64,000 nucleotides of DNA. It comes from Allorhizobium sonneratiae (lineage in GTDB: Bacteria > Pseudomonadota > Alphaproteobacteria > Rhizobiales > Rhizobiaceae). The position numbers and the translations under genes are program-made. The stretch is taken from assembly GCF_023700755.1 (NCBI RefSeq), contig NZ_JAMKOJ010000003.1, positions 186,001 to 250,000 on the forward strand, given 5' to 3'. This document shows, in pieces, positions 36,893 to 48,170 of this stretch. Within the stretch, counting starts at the first letter, position 1, and each line of letters begins with the position of its first letter. Below the pieces are notes generated by a model. The model did no database searches. It had not been told where the DNA came from and was given only the letters and a program-made list of their open reading frames with translations.

Positions 36893-38533
36893 TTACGCAT
36901 TGCAGGCAGAGAATGCGGCTTCTTCCTTTGCGGGTATTGCTTTCGCCCGGTTCTTCATCAGCTTGTAGATCAGCGCATCCATCAGCGCCTGAAACGAGGC
37001 GTCGATAATGTTTTCTGACACGCCGACCGTCCACCAGCGCTGGCCGCTGTCATCGCCGGATTCGATCAGAACGCGGGTGATGGCCTCGGTGCCGCCATTG
37101 AGAATGCGCACCTTGTAATCCTTGAGTTCGAGATCGGAAATCTCCGACTGGAACTTGCCGAGATCCTTGCGCAGCGCAATGTCGAGCGCATTGACCGGAC
37201 CGTCGCCTTCGGCCACCGACATCACCATCTCGCCGTCGATGATGATCTTCACCACCGCTTCCGAAACCGTCTTCAACTGGCCATGGCTGTCGAAGCGCCG
37301 CTCGACCATGACGCGAAAGCTTTCGACGGTGAAGAAGGACGGCACGGAGCCGAGAATGCGCCGCGCCAGCAGTTCGAAACTGCCATCGGCTCCCTCATAG
37401 GCGTAGCCGGAGGCCTCGCGCTCCTTGACCAAAGCAATCAGCGTGTCGAGACGCGGATCGTCCTTGGCGACCTCTATGCCGCGGCGTTTCAGCTCGTTGA
37501 TGAAATTGGCCTTGCCGCCCTGATCCGATACCATGACCTTGCGGAAATTGCCGACCGAGCCGGGCTCCACATGTTCATAGGTCTTCGGGTCCTTGAGCAG
37601 GGCGGAGGCATGGATGCCGGCCTTGGTGGCGAAAGCCGAGGCGCCGACATAAGGTGCCTGATGGTTGGGCGAGCGGTTTAGAAGCTCGTCGAAGGCATGG
37701 GAAAGTCCGGTCAGTTCCACCAGTTTTTCGCGGGTGATGCCGATCTCGAAACGGCTGGCATAGGTCTCTTTCAGCACCAATGTCGGAATGAGGGTGGTGA
37801 GATCGGCATTGCCGCAGCGTTCGCCAATGCCGTTCAGCGTACCCTGAATCTGGCGCACGCCAGCCTCTATCGCGGCAAGCGAATTGGCAACAGCCTGTCC
37901 GGTATCGTTATGGGCGTGAATGCCAAGACAGGCGCCGGGAATGCCCGCCGCAACCAGTGCGGTTACGATCTGGCGTATTTCCGGCGGCTGGGTGCCGCCA
38001 TTGGTGTCGCACAGCACCACCCAGCGCGCGCCGGCCTCATAGGCCGTTCTGGCGCAGGCGAGCGCATATGCGGGATTGGCCTTGTAGCCATCGAAGAAAT
38101 GCTCGCAATCGACCAGAGCCTCCTTGCCCGCCGCGGTCACGGCGGCAACGCTGTCACGGATCGCTTCGAGATTTTCGTCATTGGTGCAGCCGAGCGCCAC
38201 CTTGACATGATAATCCCAGCTCTTGGCAACGAGACAGACGGCATCGCTTTTCGCCTGCAAAAGCCCGGCAAGACCCGGATCGTTGGCGGCGGAAACACCG
38301 GCCCGCTTGGTCATGCCGAAAGCGGTGAAGGCGGCGCGTCCCGTGCGTTTTTTCGAGAAAAAAGCCGTGTCCGTGGGGTTTGCGCCCGGATAGCCGCCCT
38401 CGATATAATCCAGCCCGAAATTGTCCAGCATGGCGGCAATGGCAATCTTGTCCTCGACGGAAAAATCGATGCCCGGCGTCTGCTGGCCGTCGCGAAGCGT
38501 GGTGTCGAAGAGAGTGATTTTTTCACGGGTCAT
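36893..38533 (-). CDS. cimA: citramalate synthase
   Basis: Condenses pyruvate and acetyl-CoA to (R)-citramalate, a threonine-independent start of isoleucine synthesis. The 546-aa protein has the HMGL-like barrel with FDTTLRDGQQTPG, HAHNDTGQA (metal-binding His-x-His) and NGIGERCGNADL, and a C-terminal LeuA-type allosteric domain (from about 400). Length and signatures match the TIGR00977 type rather than isopropylmalate synthase. Last gene of a minus-strand cluster, 29 bp after pip. Confidence 0.93.
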   Translation of the reverse strand: MTREKITLFDTTLRDGQQTPGIDFSVEDKIAIAAMLDNFGLDYIEGGYPGANPTDTAFFSKKRTGRAAFTAFGMTKRAGVSAANDPGLAGLLQAKSDAVCLVAKSWDYHVKVALGCTNDENLEAIRDSVAAVTAAGKEALVDCEHFFDGYKANPAYALACARTAYEAGARWVVLCDTNGGTQPPEIRQIVTALVAAGIPGACLGIHAHNDTGQAVANSLAAIEAGVRQIQGTLNGIGERCGNADLTTLIPTLVLKETYASRFEIGITREKLVELTGLSHAFDELLNRSPNHQAPYVGASAFATKAGIHASALLKDPKTYEHVEPGSVGNFRKVMVSDQGGKANFINELKRRGIEVAKDDPRLDTLIALVKEREASGYAYEGADGSFELLARRILGSVPSFFTVESFRVMVERRFDSHGQLKTVSEAVVKIIIDGEMVMSVAEGDGPVNALDIALRKDLGKFQSEISDLELKDYKVRILNGGTEAITRVLIESGDDSGQRWWTVGVSENIIDASFQALMDALIYKLMKNRAKAIPAKEEAAFSACNA

Positions 38534-38562
38534 GCTTGCCTCCTTAAAGGCAGAATGGAAGG

Positions 38563-39985
<1,423 letters not shown>

Positions 39986-39989
<4 letters not shown>

Positions 39990-40474
39990 GGGTTCGTTTC
40001 CTTGTTTGGCGGCCAGATTGCCGTGTCGTGGTCCGGATGCTGGTAAGAGATGAGATCGTTGAGAAACGGGGCGTTTTCCATATCCTCATCGGTATGGCGG
40101 TTGGGCAGTGTCGCCAGATGATCGACGAAGGCAAGCTTGCCCTCCACGCCGAATTGCACACTCGGCGGTACGGCTGCCGGATCGTCGAAAGCGCCTGCGG
40201 CAATGGCGACGCCATCCGGGGCTTCATAGGTCAGCGGCGTGCCGCAATCGCCGCAGAAGCCGCGCCTGACATGATTTGATGACTGGAAATATTTCAGCGC
40301 TCCCCGTGTCCAGACGAGATCGGCGCCGCGCGTGGAAATCAGCGGCGCATAATAGGCTCCAAACGCCTTCTGGCACATGCGGCAATGGCAGATGGAACTG
40401 TCTTTCAGCGCGCCCTCGACACGAAAGCGGATCGCACCGCATTGGCAGCCGCCGGTATGGACCGTGTCCGACAT
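39986..40474 (-). CDS. GFA (CENP-V/Gfa) domain protein 2
   Basis: 162-aa paralogue of the adjacent gene with the same Cys pattern (GGCQCGAIRF, CHCRMCQKAFG, FCGDCGTPL). The shared tail motifs QHPDHDT and WPP, seen near both C-termini, support tandem duplication followed by divergence. It starts 2 bp after the vapC stop, so it is probably read from the vapBC transcript or from cysS. Confidence 0.92.
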
Positions 40475-40476
40475 GG

Positions 40477-40902
40477 CTATCGCTCCTCCCTTTCCACTTC
40501 GAGCCAGTTTTCCAGTTTCAGCCCGGAAACACGCGAAAATTCGCGGATATTGTTGGTGACGAGAACCATATCCAGCGCGCGCGCATGGGCAGCAATAAAC
40601 AGGTCATTCGAGCCGATCATCCGCCCCTGCCGTTCCAGGGTGGTCCGAATCTCTGCATAGTGACGGGCCGCCAGATCATCATAGGCAATGACGGTAATCC
40701 GTTCCAATACCCCTTCAACCCGACGTGTGAGCCGCTCGGAGCCTCTGCCTTCTATGCCAAACAGGATTTCAGACAGGGCAATAGAACTCAGGCAAATATC
40801 GTCATGCTTGAGGTCATGGACAATGTCAGCCGCTCTGCCCATCGGATTTCGCACCACATCCGAGATGATGTTGGTGTCGAGCATGTAGCGCGCGGTTATC
40901 AT
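40477..40902 (-). CDS. vapC: VapC-type PIN-domain toxin
   Basis: Predicted site-specific RNase of a type II toxin-antitoxin pair. The 141-aa protein has PIN-domain acids Asp9 (LDTNIISD), Glu45 (SEILFG) and Asp100 (GSNDLFIAAHA), followed by TNNIREF. The ATG overlaps the vapB stop (ATGA). Family members of this type cut initiator tRNA or other tRNAs; the target here is not known. Confidence 0.93.
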   Translation of the reverse strand: MITARYMLDTNIISDVVRNPMGRAADIVHDLKHDDICLSSIALSEILFGIEGRGSERLTRRVEGVLERITVIAYDDLAARHYAEIRTTLERQGRMIGSNDLFIAAHARALDMVLVTNNIREFSRVSGLKLENWLEVEREER

Positions 40903-41150
40903 AGATCGACCGCTCTCGGTGGTGGTTCAGCCAGATCAAAATCGGGGAAATCCTCCTCGACAGGCGGTTGGCTGCGCAGCCAGTCGACAAGATTTTGTGT
41001 CTTGTCAGTGAGGGGCTCCAGAATGATCCGGTCGCCCTCCTTGCGCATGATCACCTCATCGCCGGGAAAGTCGAATTCAACGGGAATGCGCACGGCACGA
41101 TTACGACCGTTCTTGAACACCCGCACATGTCTTTCCTGTGTTGCGCTCAT
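40899..41150 (-). CDS. vapB: VapB-type antitoxin
   Basis: 83-aa antitoxin with an N-terminal SpoVT/AbrB-like DNA-binding domain (VRVFKNGRNRAVRIPVEFD) and a flexible acidic tail rich in Pro, Glu and Asp that should occupy the toxin site. ATG 41150 has GGGAGG 6 nt upstream, preferred over 41165. The pair usually represses its own promoter, expected between 41151 and 41225. Confidence 0.92.
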   Translation of the reverse strand: MSATQERHVRVFKNGRNRAVRIPVEFDFPGDEVIMRKEGDRIILEPLTDKTQNLVDWLRSQPPVEEDFPDFDLAEPPPRAVDL

Positions 41151-41225
41151 TGTCGCCTCCCTCAACTGCCTTGATCAAGTATAGGCATAGGCCTTAGCAT
41201 ATGCCATTTAACCGAAGCCTGCAAA

Positions 41226-42611
41226 TCACCGTTTCATCTCCCATGTGGTCACCCGCTCGCCGGTCTCCTTGTCCTTGCCGTCCTTGAGCTGAATGCCTTT
41301 TGCGGCGAGATCGTCGCGGATCTTGTCAGCCTCCGTGAAGTTTTTCGCTTTCAGCATTTCAAGGCGCATATCGACCAGAGCCTGAATGGCGGCTTTCAGA
41401 TCGTCGCTCACCTCGGCCTTTTTCGGCAGCACGCCGAGCAGGGCGGCGCTGGCGGCAAAGATGCCCAGCTTTTCCGGATTGGCATTGGCTTCGCTGGCCA
41501 ATCCATGCAGGGCCTGAACGGCGGCGACGGTGTTGAGATCATCTGCCAAAGCCTCCAGAATGCAGCCATCCGCAGACATGTCGGTATCTTCGGCGGTTGG
41601 CCATTTTGCCATCAGCCGTTCGGCTTCCTCCAGCCGCTTCACCGAAAAATCGATCGGCTCGCGATAATGGGTCATCAGCATCGCAAGACGCAGCACTTCA
41701 CCTGGCCATTTTCGCCCGCCGAAAGTCTCCGTGTCCAGCAATTCGTTGATGGTGACAAAATTGCCGTCCGATTTGGACATCTTCTTGCCCTCCACCTGCA
41801 CGAAGCCGTTATGCATCCACACATTGGCCATGACCTCGGTGCCGTTGGCGCAGCAAGATTGGGCGATCTCGTTTTCGTGGTGCGGGAAGATCAGGTCCAG
41901 CCCGCCGCCGTGGATATCGAAAACCTCGCCGAGATAGCGTTTCGACATGGCCGAGCATTCGATATGCCAGCCCGGACGCCCACGGCCCCAAGGGCTGTCC
42001 CAGCCGGGCTCGTTGTCGCTGGAGAGTTTCCACAGCACGAAATCGCCGGGGTTTTTCTTGTGTGCCTCGACGGCAATGCGGGCGCCCGCCTGCTGCTCAT
42101 CCAGATTGCGTTTGGAAAGCTGGCCGTAAGCCGCCATGGATTTTGTATCGAACAGCACTTCGCCGTCCGCCACATAGGCATGGCCCCTGGCGATCAAGGT
42201 CTGGATGATATCAATCATCTGCTGGATATTGTCGGTGGCCCGCGGCTCGACGGTGGGCGGCAGGCAGCCCAGCCGCGCGACATCGGCGTGGAACTGATCC
42301 GCCGTCTTTTGTGTCACTTTGGCGATGGCGTCATTTAGCGGCAGAGCGGGAAAATCGCGCAAGGCCCGCGCATTGATCTTGTCATCGACATCGGTGATGT
42401 TGCGGGCATAGGTGACGTGCGTTTCGCCATAAATGTGCCTCAGCAGTCGATAGAGCACATCAAACACGATCACGGGGCGGGCATTGCCGATATGGGCATA
42501 ATCATAGACGGTCGGGCCGCAGACATACATGCGCACGTTCTTGTCGTCGATCGGGGTAAAATCGACCTTGCTGCGTGTCAATGTATTGTAAAGCTTGAGG
42601 CCCTCGGCCAT
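41226..42611 (-). CDS. cysS: cysteinyl-tRNA synthetase
   Basis: Charges tRNA-Cys; essential. The 461-aa class I enzyme has zinc-binding Cys31 and the HIGH-type motif in [16 protein letters not shown], the KMSKS loop near residue 275, and the C-terminal anticodon-binding domain. No truncation. It lies 75 bp upstream of vapB on the same strand, so read-through into the vapBC-GFA-pip-cimA cluster is possible. Confidence 0.97.
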   Translation of the reverse strand: MAEGLKLYNTLTRSKVDFTPIDDKNVRMYVCGPTVYDYAHIGNARPVIVFDVLYRLLRHIYGETHVTYARNITDVDDKINARALRDFPALPLNDAIAKVTQKTADQFHADVARLGCLPPTVEPRATDNIQQMIDIIQTLIARGHAYVADGEVLFDTKSMAAYGQLSKRNLDEQQAGARIAVEAHKKNPGDFVLWKLSSDNEPGWDSPWGRGRPGWHIECSAMSKRYLGEVFDIHGGGLDLIFPHHENEIAQSCCANGTEVMANVWMHNGFVQVEGKKMSKSDGNFVTINELLDTETFGGRKWPGEVLRLAMLMTHYREPIDFSVKRLEEAERLMAKWPTAEDTDMSADGCILEALADDLNTVAAVQALHGLASEANANPEKLGIFAASAALLGVLPKKAEVSDDLKAAIQALVDMRLEMLKAKNFTEADKIRDDLAAKGIQLKDGKDKETGERVTTWEMKR

Positions 42612-42912
42612 GGCAGTCTCCAGACGTGATGATACCCGGCTGGACCGGAGCGTTTGTCATCTGGGACTTGTTCAGGAGACGAAAACGGCCGGGCCAGCGA
42701 ATGCGCTAGCGAATAATGATCCGGCAAATGATGCAGGTGCTCGTTTTCATGGGAAAACTTATGGCGCGCTCTCCTGCTTCGGTCAAGGGGTGCTGCATGG
42801 AATGGGGAAGATTGTTGCTGAATGCCGTGTGACTGGACAAAATCATGCTCTTGCCATCTTGTGACGCCATAGCAACACATCTTGACCGCCCGCTATGTTT
42901 CTGGAGCCCTTC
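42612..42912. other. divergent region between cysS and the GH28 gene
   Basis: About 300 bp without a recognised gene or repeat; holds promoters for both directions. GGAG just before 42913 is the GH28 ribosome site. Confidence 0.4.
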
Positions 42913-44523
42913 ATGTCTAGACCTCGCGCCGCTGCCCATCGCAGTCTGACCCTCGCGCTGCTGATGGCGTCTGCCTTGATCTTGCCATCATGGGCTATGG
43001 CGGAGGGCGGCGAAACAGTGGCCACCCCCTGGGGGGAGATCGCGGCACCCCAGCCGCCCGCCACGGTCTGCGCGACTCTCAAAGCCAGCTATCGCTCGGT
43101 GCACGGCTCTCTTGATGCCGTCGATGCCGATGGCAAGACCACCCATCCCGATCAGGCCCGGCTGCAGCAGGCCATCGACAGCTGTGCCGCCGGTGCGGTG
43201 AAACTGACCATGGGCGTCAATGGCGAGGACGGTTTTCTGACCGGCCCTTTGCAGTTGAAAAGCGGCGTCTCGCTCTGGGTGGCAAAGGGGGTGACGCTTT
43301 ATGCCTCGCGTGACCCGAAAGACTATGACACGGGCGAGGGCGATTGCGGAACGGCCAACCATTCAACGAAAAAGACCTGCAAGCCGCTGATCGAGATGAA
43401 AGATACGGTCGGTTCCGGCCTGATCGGTCACGGCCGGATTGACGGGCGCGGCGGTTCGCTGCTTCTGTCGGGCGAAAATGCCGGCAAGCGGTCCTGGTGG
43501 GATGTCGCCTATCAATCGAAACAGGGGCTGCATCAGCATGTTTTCCGGCTGGTGCAGATCGACGGCGGCAAAGACATCACCCTGCATGATATAACACTGC
43601 TCAACAGCCCGAATTTCCATGTCGCCATGGATGGAGTGAAGGGGCTGACGGCATGGGGCATCACGATCCTGTCGCCCTCTGCCGTCTACAGCAAGCCCGG
43701 CTATACCTGCCCGGACGGCACGACGCCGGACAAAATGACCCCCGCCACCTGCTTTACCCCGGATACGGTGAAAAACACCGATGGCTTCGATCCCGGCCAG
43801 TCATCGCAGGTGCTTCTGGCCAATAGCGTCATCAGCACCGGCGATGACGATGTGGCGATCAAGGCCGGTGACGGTCCGTCTCGGCATATGGTCTTTGCCC
43901 ATAATCACTTCTATTACGGTCACGGTTTTTCCATCGGTTCGGAAACCGCAGGCGGGGTCGAGGATATTCTGGTCGACGACCTGACCATGGATGGCGGCGA
44001 CAGCCCTCTAAGCCGTGGTTTGCGGCTGAAATCGGACCATGTTCATGGCGGGCGGGTGAAGGATGTGGTGTTCCGCGATATCTGCATGCGCAACGAACCC
44101 TATCCTCTGGTTTTTGACACGCGCTATACCGATGCCGAGGGCCCGGCGAAGCCGGATTTCACCGGCATCGTGCTCAGACAGTTTCACGATACCGGTTCGA
44201 AGCGGTTTCACGGCGGAAAAATCGTCCTCAACGGCTTCAGCAACGGCGCGAGTGTGTTGCCGGTCGATCTGACGCTGGATGGCGTGGTGTTTGATGGCGA
44301 GCCGCCGCAACTGACCGGATCGGCAAATGGGAAAAATGCCGTTCCCGCGCAAAATGCCCGCCTCACGCTCGGTCCGGGACCGGTCAGTTTTTCGGCAAAG
44401 CTTGTCAGTGACCCGGCCCACAATTTTATGGTGAGCGGCAAGATCACCGATCTTATGCGCCAACCGGCTGATTGTGCCCAGAGGTTCGTCGCTCTCTCCG
44501 ACCTTACGGATGCCGCGCCTTGA
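42913..44523 (+). CDS. secreted glycoside hydrolase family 28 (polygalacturonase-like)
   Basis: Exported right-handed beta-helix enzyme acting on pectin-type galacturonan or rhamnogalacturonan. About 536 aa with a signal peptide (MSRPRAAAHRSLTLALLMAS ... WAMA-EGG). GH28 hallmarks are NTDGFD (about 289), GDDDVAIK (about 309), GHGFSIGSE (about 336) and RLKS (about 370), giving the three catalytic Asp and the His. ATG 42913 has GGAG 7 nt upstream; ATG 42895 is possible. Lies alone, divergent from cysS and before the rhamnose operon. Endo- or exo-action cannot be told. Confidence 0.92.
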   Translation: MSRPRAAAHRSLTLALLMASALILPSWAMAEGGETVATPWGEIAAPQPPATVCATLKASYRSVHGSLDAVDADGKTTHPDQARLQQAIDSCAAGAVKLTMGVNGEDGFLTGPLQLKSGVSLWVAKGVTLYASRDPKDYDTGEGDCGTANHSTKKTCKPLIEMKDTVGSGLIGHGRIDGRGGSLLLSGENAGKRSWWDVAYQSKQGLHQHVFRLVQIDGGKDITLHDITLLNSPNFHVAMDGVKGLTAWGITILSPSAVYSKPGYTCPDGTTPDKMTPATCFTPDTVKNTDGFDPGQSSQVLLANSVISTGDDDVAIKAGDGPSRHMVFAHNHFYYGHGFSIGSETAGGVEDILVDDLTMDGGDSPLSRGLRLKSDHVHGGRVKDVVFRDICMRNEPYPLVFDTRYTDAEGPAKPDFTGIVLRQFHDTGSKRFHGGKIVLNGFSNGASVLPVDLTLDGVVFDGEPPQLTGSANGKNAVPAQNARLTLGPGPVSFSAKLVSDPAHNFMVSGKITDLMRQPADCAQRFVALSDLTDAAP

Positions 44524-44672
44524 GAAGAGCCTTTGTCATACCGGGGTCATTTATCGAGGAAAAGAAGGGAAAAGCCTGAAAGAAAAGGGCAAAGGTAAAT
44601 TTCATGTTGATTGTCACCGGTCGCTGTCTATGTACTGGACCGGCTGGATGAGAGAAAGGCAAAGAGGCAAGA

Positions 44673-45230
44673 ATGCAGTTTGAAAAAACGGAACTGCCCG
44701 GTGTGCTGCTGATCACACCGAAAAAGTTTGGCGATGCGCGCGGTTATTTCATGGAAACCTTTCGCGCCAGCCTGTTTGAGCAAGAAGCTGGTCCCTTCCA
44801 CTTCGTTCAGGACAACCGCTCCTTCTCCGCCGAGAAAGGCACAGTGCGGGGCCTGCATTTCCAGCTCAATCCCAAGGCGCAGGGCAAGCTCGTTTCCTGC
44901 ACGGCAGGTGCGCTGCTTGATGTCGCCGTGGATATTCGCAAGGGCTCGCCCACCTATGGTCAGCATGTCGCGGTGGAGCTGACACCGGAGAATGGCTGCC
45001 AGCTTTGGGTGCCCCCTGGCTTTGCCCATGGGTTTTGCACACTAAGCCCCGATACAGTGATCAGCTATAAGGTGACCGACTATTACAGTCCCGACCATGA
45101 TCGCGGCCTGTTGTGGAACGATCCGGAGATCGGTATCGACTGGCCGGTTGTCGCTGAAAAGGCCATTTTGTCCGATAAGGATAAGATCCAACCCCGGCTT
45201 GCCGAGCTGGACACCAATTTCAAATTTTGA
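44673..45230 (+). CDS. rmlC: dTDP-4-dehydrorhamnose 3,5-epimerase
   Basis: Third enzyme of dTDP-L-rhamnose synthesis; cupin fold. The 185-aa protein has the family motifs [18 protein letters not shown] (active-site His) and [16 protein letters not shown] lies upstream of ATG 44673. First gene of an rmlCBDA operon; the order C-B-D-A is common in proteobacteria. Confidence 0.96.
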   Translation: MQFEKTELPGVLLITPKKFGDARGYFMETFRASLFEQEAGPFHFVQDNRSFSAEKGTVRGLHFQLNPKAQGKLVSCTAGALLDVAVDIRKGSPTYGQHVAVELTPENGCQLWVPPGFAHGFCTLSPDTVISYKVTDYYSPDHDRGLLWNDPEIGIDWPVVAEKAILSDKDKIQPRLAELDTNFKF

Positions 45231-45268
45231 GTGATTGCTTTTTTGCAACGGTTTCAAAGGAGATGTGG

Positions 45269-46330
45269 ATGCGCGTATTGGTCACCGGCGGCGCCGGTTT
45301 TATCGGATCGGCGCTGGTACGCCATCTGGTGCTCGACAAGGGATATGAGGTGCTGAACCTCGACAAGCTCACCTATGCCGGGACGCTGACCTCGCTGACC
45401 GCGGTCGAGACCAATCCGCTCTATCGCTTCCTGAAAGCAGATATCTGTGATGGCGTCGCCGTCAGCGCCGCTCTCGCCAGCTTCCGCCCGGACAGGATCA
45501 TGCATCTGGCCGCCGAAAGCCATGTCGATCGTTCCATCACCGGCGCGAAAGATTTCGTCGAAACCAATGTGCTTGGCACCTTCACCATGCTGGAGGCCGC
45601 GCGCGCTTATTGGCAGGGGCTGGAGGGCGAGGATAAGGCGCGCTTCCGCTTCCTGCATGTTTCCACCGATGAGGTCTATGGCTCTCTGGGTGACGATGGC
45701 CTGTTCAGTGAAACCACCCCTTACGATCCAAGCTCGCCCTATTCGGCCTCGAAGGCTGCCTCTGATCATCTGGCCAAAGCCTGGGCGCGCACCTATGCCA
45801 TGCCGGTTCTGGTGTCGAACTGCTCCAACAATTACGGGCCTTTCCATTTTCCCGAAAAGCTCATTCCGCTGATGATCCTCAATGCGCTGGAGGGCAAGCC
45901 TTTGCCGGTCTATGGCAAGGGCGAGAATATCCGCGACTGGCTCTTTGTCGAGGATCATGCCCGCGCGCTTGATATCATCGTCGAGCGCGGACGCATCGGC
46001 GAGACCTATAATGTCGGTGGCCGCAACGAGCGGCGCAATATCGATGTTGTGAAACGTATCTGCGCTCTGATGGATAAACTGCATCCGGCAGGCGCACCGC
46101 ATAACAGTCTGATTGACTACGTCACCGATCGGCCCGGCCACGATGCCCGCTATGCTATCGATGCGACGAAGCTGGAAACGGAACTGGGCTGGAAGGCTCA
46201 GGAAACCTTCGAGACCGGCATTGAAAAGACGGTGAAATGGTATCTGGACAACGAGTGGTGGTGGGCCCCGTTGCGCAAAGGCTATGACGGAAGCCGTCTT
46301 GGTCTTTTGAAGACGGGAACGGGCCGATGA
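45269..46330 (+). CDS. rmlB: dTDP-glucose 4,6-dehydratase
   Basis: Second enzyme of the rhamnose pathway; extended SDR with bound NAD. 353 aa with the Rossmann motif [13 protein letters not shown] and the catalytic set in STDEVYGSL and [10 protein letters not shown] (Tyr-x3-Lys). ATG 45269 follows AAAGGAG at the right distance, so the earlier ATG 45263 and the open frame from 45227 are not used. Overlaps rmlD by ATGA. Confidence 0.96.
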   Translation: MRVLVTGGAGFIGSALVRHLVLDKGYEVLNLDKLTYAGTLTSLTAVETNPLYRFLKADICDGVAVSAALASFRPDRIMHLAAESHVDRSITGAKDFVETNVLGTFTMLEAARAYWQGLEGEDKARFRFLHVSTDEVYGSLGDDGLFSETTPYDPSSPYSASKAASDHLAKAWARTYAMPVLVSNCSNNYGPFHFPEKLIPLMILNALEGKPLPVYGKGENIRDWLFVEDHARALDIIVERGRIGETYNVGGRNERRNIDVVKRICALMDKLHPAGAPHNSLIDYVTDRPGHDARYAIDATKLETELGWKAQETFETGIEKTVKWYLDNEWWWAPLRKGYDGSRLGLLKTGTGR

Positions 46331-47229
46331 GCGGCGTAAGGCGCATTCTCGTCACCGGACGCGAAGGCCAGGTGGTGCAGGCGCTGATCGAAAAGGCAAA
46401 GGCGCGCGCAGACATCGAACTGATCGCGCTTGGTCGGCCCGATCTCGATCTCGCCTCAATTTCAAGCCTCGCGCCTGCCGTTGACAGGGTAAATCCTGAT
46501 CTCATCGTCTCGGCGGCCGCCTATACCGCGGTCGATCAGGCAGAAAGCGAAGAGGCACAGGCGCTTGTCGTCAATGGTGCGGGGCCGGGCGAACTGGCGC
46601 GCATTGCGGCAGCGCGCGCCATTCCCATCGTGCATCTGTCCACCGACTATGTCTTCGACGGGGAAAAAACATCGCCCTATCTCGAAACCGATCCGGTCGC
46701 GCCGCTCGGGGCCTATGGTCGTACCAAGCTCGCCGGCGAAAGGCTGGTTTCTGCCGCCAATGCCGATCATGTCATATTGCGCACGGCCTGGGTCTACAGC
46801 CCTTTCGGCAAGAATTTTCTCAAGACCATGCTTCGGCTGGCGGAAACCCGCGACGGGCTCAATGTCGTCGCCGACCAGCATGGCAATCCGACTTCGGCGC
46901 TGGATATTGCCGATGCGGTTCTTTCCGTGGCGGACAATCTGCTGTCCTCCGACAAGCCGGATCTGCGTGGCGTCTTCCACATGACCGGCAGCGGGGAGGC
47001 CAGCTGGGCGGATTTTGCCGCCGAGATTTTCCGGATTTCGGCAGAAGCGGGTGGGCCATCGGCACAGGTCTCTCCCATCCCGTCGAGCGCTTATCCGACG
47101 CCAGCAAAGCGTCCGATGAATTCCAGGCTCGATTGCGCAAAACTTGCAGTGTGCCATGGCGTGCAACTGCCGGACTGGCGGGTCTCAACCCGGCTAGTCG
47201 TCGAGCGGCTCACGACTGAAACCATCTGA
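46327..47229 (+). CDS. rmlD: dTDP-4-dehydrorhamnose reductase
   Basis: Last step, reducing the 4-keto sugar to dTDP-L-rhamnose with NAD(P)H. 300-aa SDR with nucleotide-binding [21 protein letters not shown] and YGRTKLAGE (Tyr-x3-Lys). Coupled to rmlB by a 4-bp overlap. Complete. Confidence 0.95.
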   Translation: MSGVRRILVTGREGQVVQALIEKAKARADIELIALGRPDLDLASISSLAPAVDRVNPDLIVSAAAYTAVDQAESEEAQALVVNGAGPGELARIAAARAIPIVHLSTDYVFDGEKTSPYLETDPVAPLGAYGRTKLAGERLVSAANADHVILRTAWVYSPFGKNFLKTMLRLAETRDGLNVVADQHGNPTSALDIADAVLSVADNLLSSDKPDLRGVFHMTGSGEASWADFAAEIFRISAEAGGPSAQVSPIPSSAYPTPAKRPMNSRLDCAKLAVCHGVQLPDWRVSTRLVVERLTTETI

Positions 47230-47252
47230 TCAACAATGTTGGAGAGCAGCAT

Positions 47253-48116
47253 ATGAAAGGCATTATTCTGGCAGGCGGCAGCGGCACGAGGCTTCATCCG
47301 ATGACGCTGGTCACCTCCAAGCAGTTGATGCCCGTCTATGACAAGCCGATGATCTATTATCCGCTGTCGACGCTGATGCTGGCGGGTATTCGCGACATCC
47401 TGATCATCTCGACGCCGAAGGATCTGCCAAATTTTCAGGCACTGCTTGGCGACGGTTCGAAATGGGGCCTGTCGCTGAGTTATGCGGAGCAGCCCTCGCC
47501 GGACGGTCTGGCGCAGGCCTATATCATCGGCGCCGATTTCGTCGGCTCCGACAATTCCTGCCTGATCCTTGGCGACAACATCTTTTACGGCCATGGCATC
47601 AATGCGCTGTTTCGCAGTGCCAGCGCACGAACCGAAGGCGCCACCGTCTTCGCCTATCACGTTTTCGATCCGAAACGCTATGGCGTGGTGGAATTCGACA
47701 AAGATATGAAAGCCATTTCCATCGAGGAAAAACCGGAAAATCCGAAATCCAACTGGGCGGTGACCGGGCTTTATTTCTATGACAAGGACGTGGTCGACAT
47801 TGCCGCCGATCTCAAACCTTCGCCGCGCGGCGAACTGGAGATCACCGATGTCAACCGCATCTATCTGGAGCGCGGCAAGCTGAGCGTTGAACAGATGGGC
47901 CGCGGTTATGCCTGGCTCGACACCGGTACGCCCGACAGTCTGCTGGAAGCTTCGGAATTCGTTGCCACGTTGGAGCGGCGCCAGGGCTTCAAGATCAATT
48001 GCCCGGAAGAGATTGCTTATCGGCTTGGTTTCATTGATGCCAATGCACTTGAATCCCTGGCAAAGGCCTATGGCAAAAGCACCTATGGCCGCTATCTGGC
48101 CGGGCTGCTGCTTTGA
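47253..48116 (+). CDS. rmlA: glucose-1-phosphate thymidylyltransferase
   Basis: First step: makes dTDP-glucose from dTTP and glucose-1-phosphate. The 287-aa protein has the nucleotidyltransferase signature [27 protein letters not shown] and [16 protein letters not shown] lies upstream of the ATG. Closes the set of four dTDP-rhamnose genes, so the downstream glycosyltransferases probably include a rhamnosyltransferase. Confidence 0.96.
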   Translation: MKGIILAGGSGTRLHPMTLVTSKQLMPVYDKPMIYYPLSTLMLAGIRDILIISTPKDLPNFQALLGDGSKWGLSLSYAEQPSPDGLAQAYIIGADFVGSDNSCLILGDNIFYGHGINALFRSASARTEGATVFAYHVFDPKRYGVVEFDKDMKAISIEEKPENPKSNWAVTGLYFYDKDVVDIAADLKPSPRGELEITDVNRIYLERGKLSVEQMGRGYAWLDTGTPDSLLEASEFVATLERRQGFKINCPEEIAYRLGFIDANALESLAKAYGKSTYGRYLAGLLL

Positions 48117-48170
48117 TCGTGCCGCAACGGATCGCACCATCGATCACCCGGGCAGGATCAGGGGCCTGAG

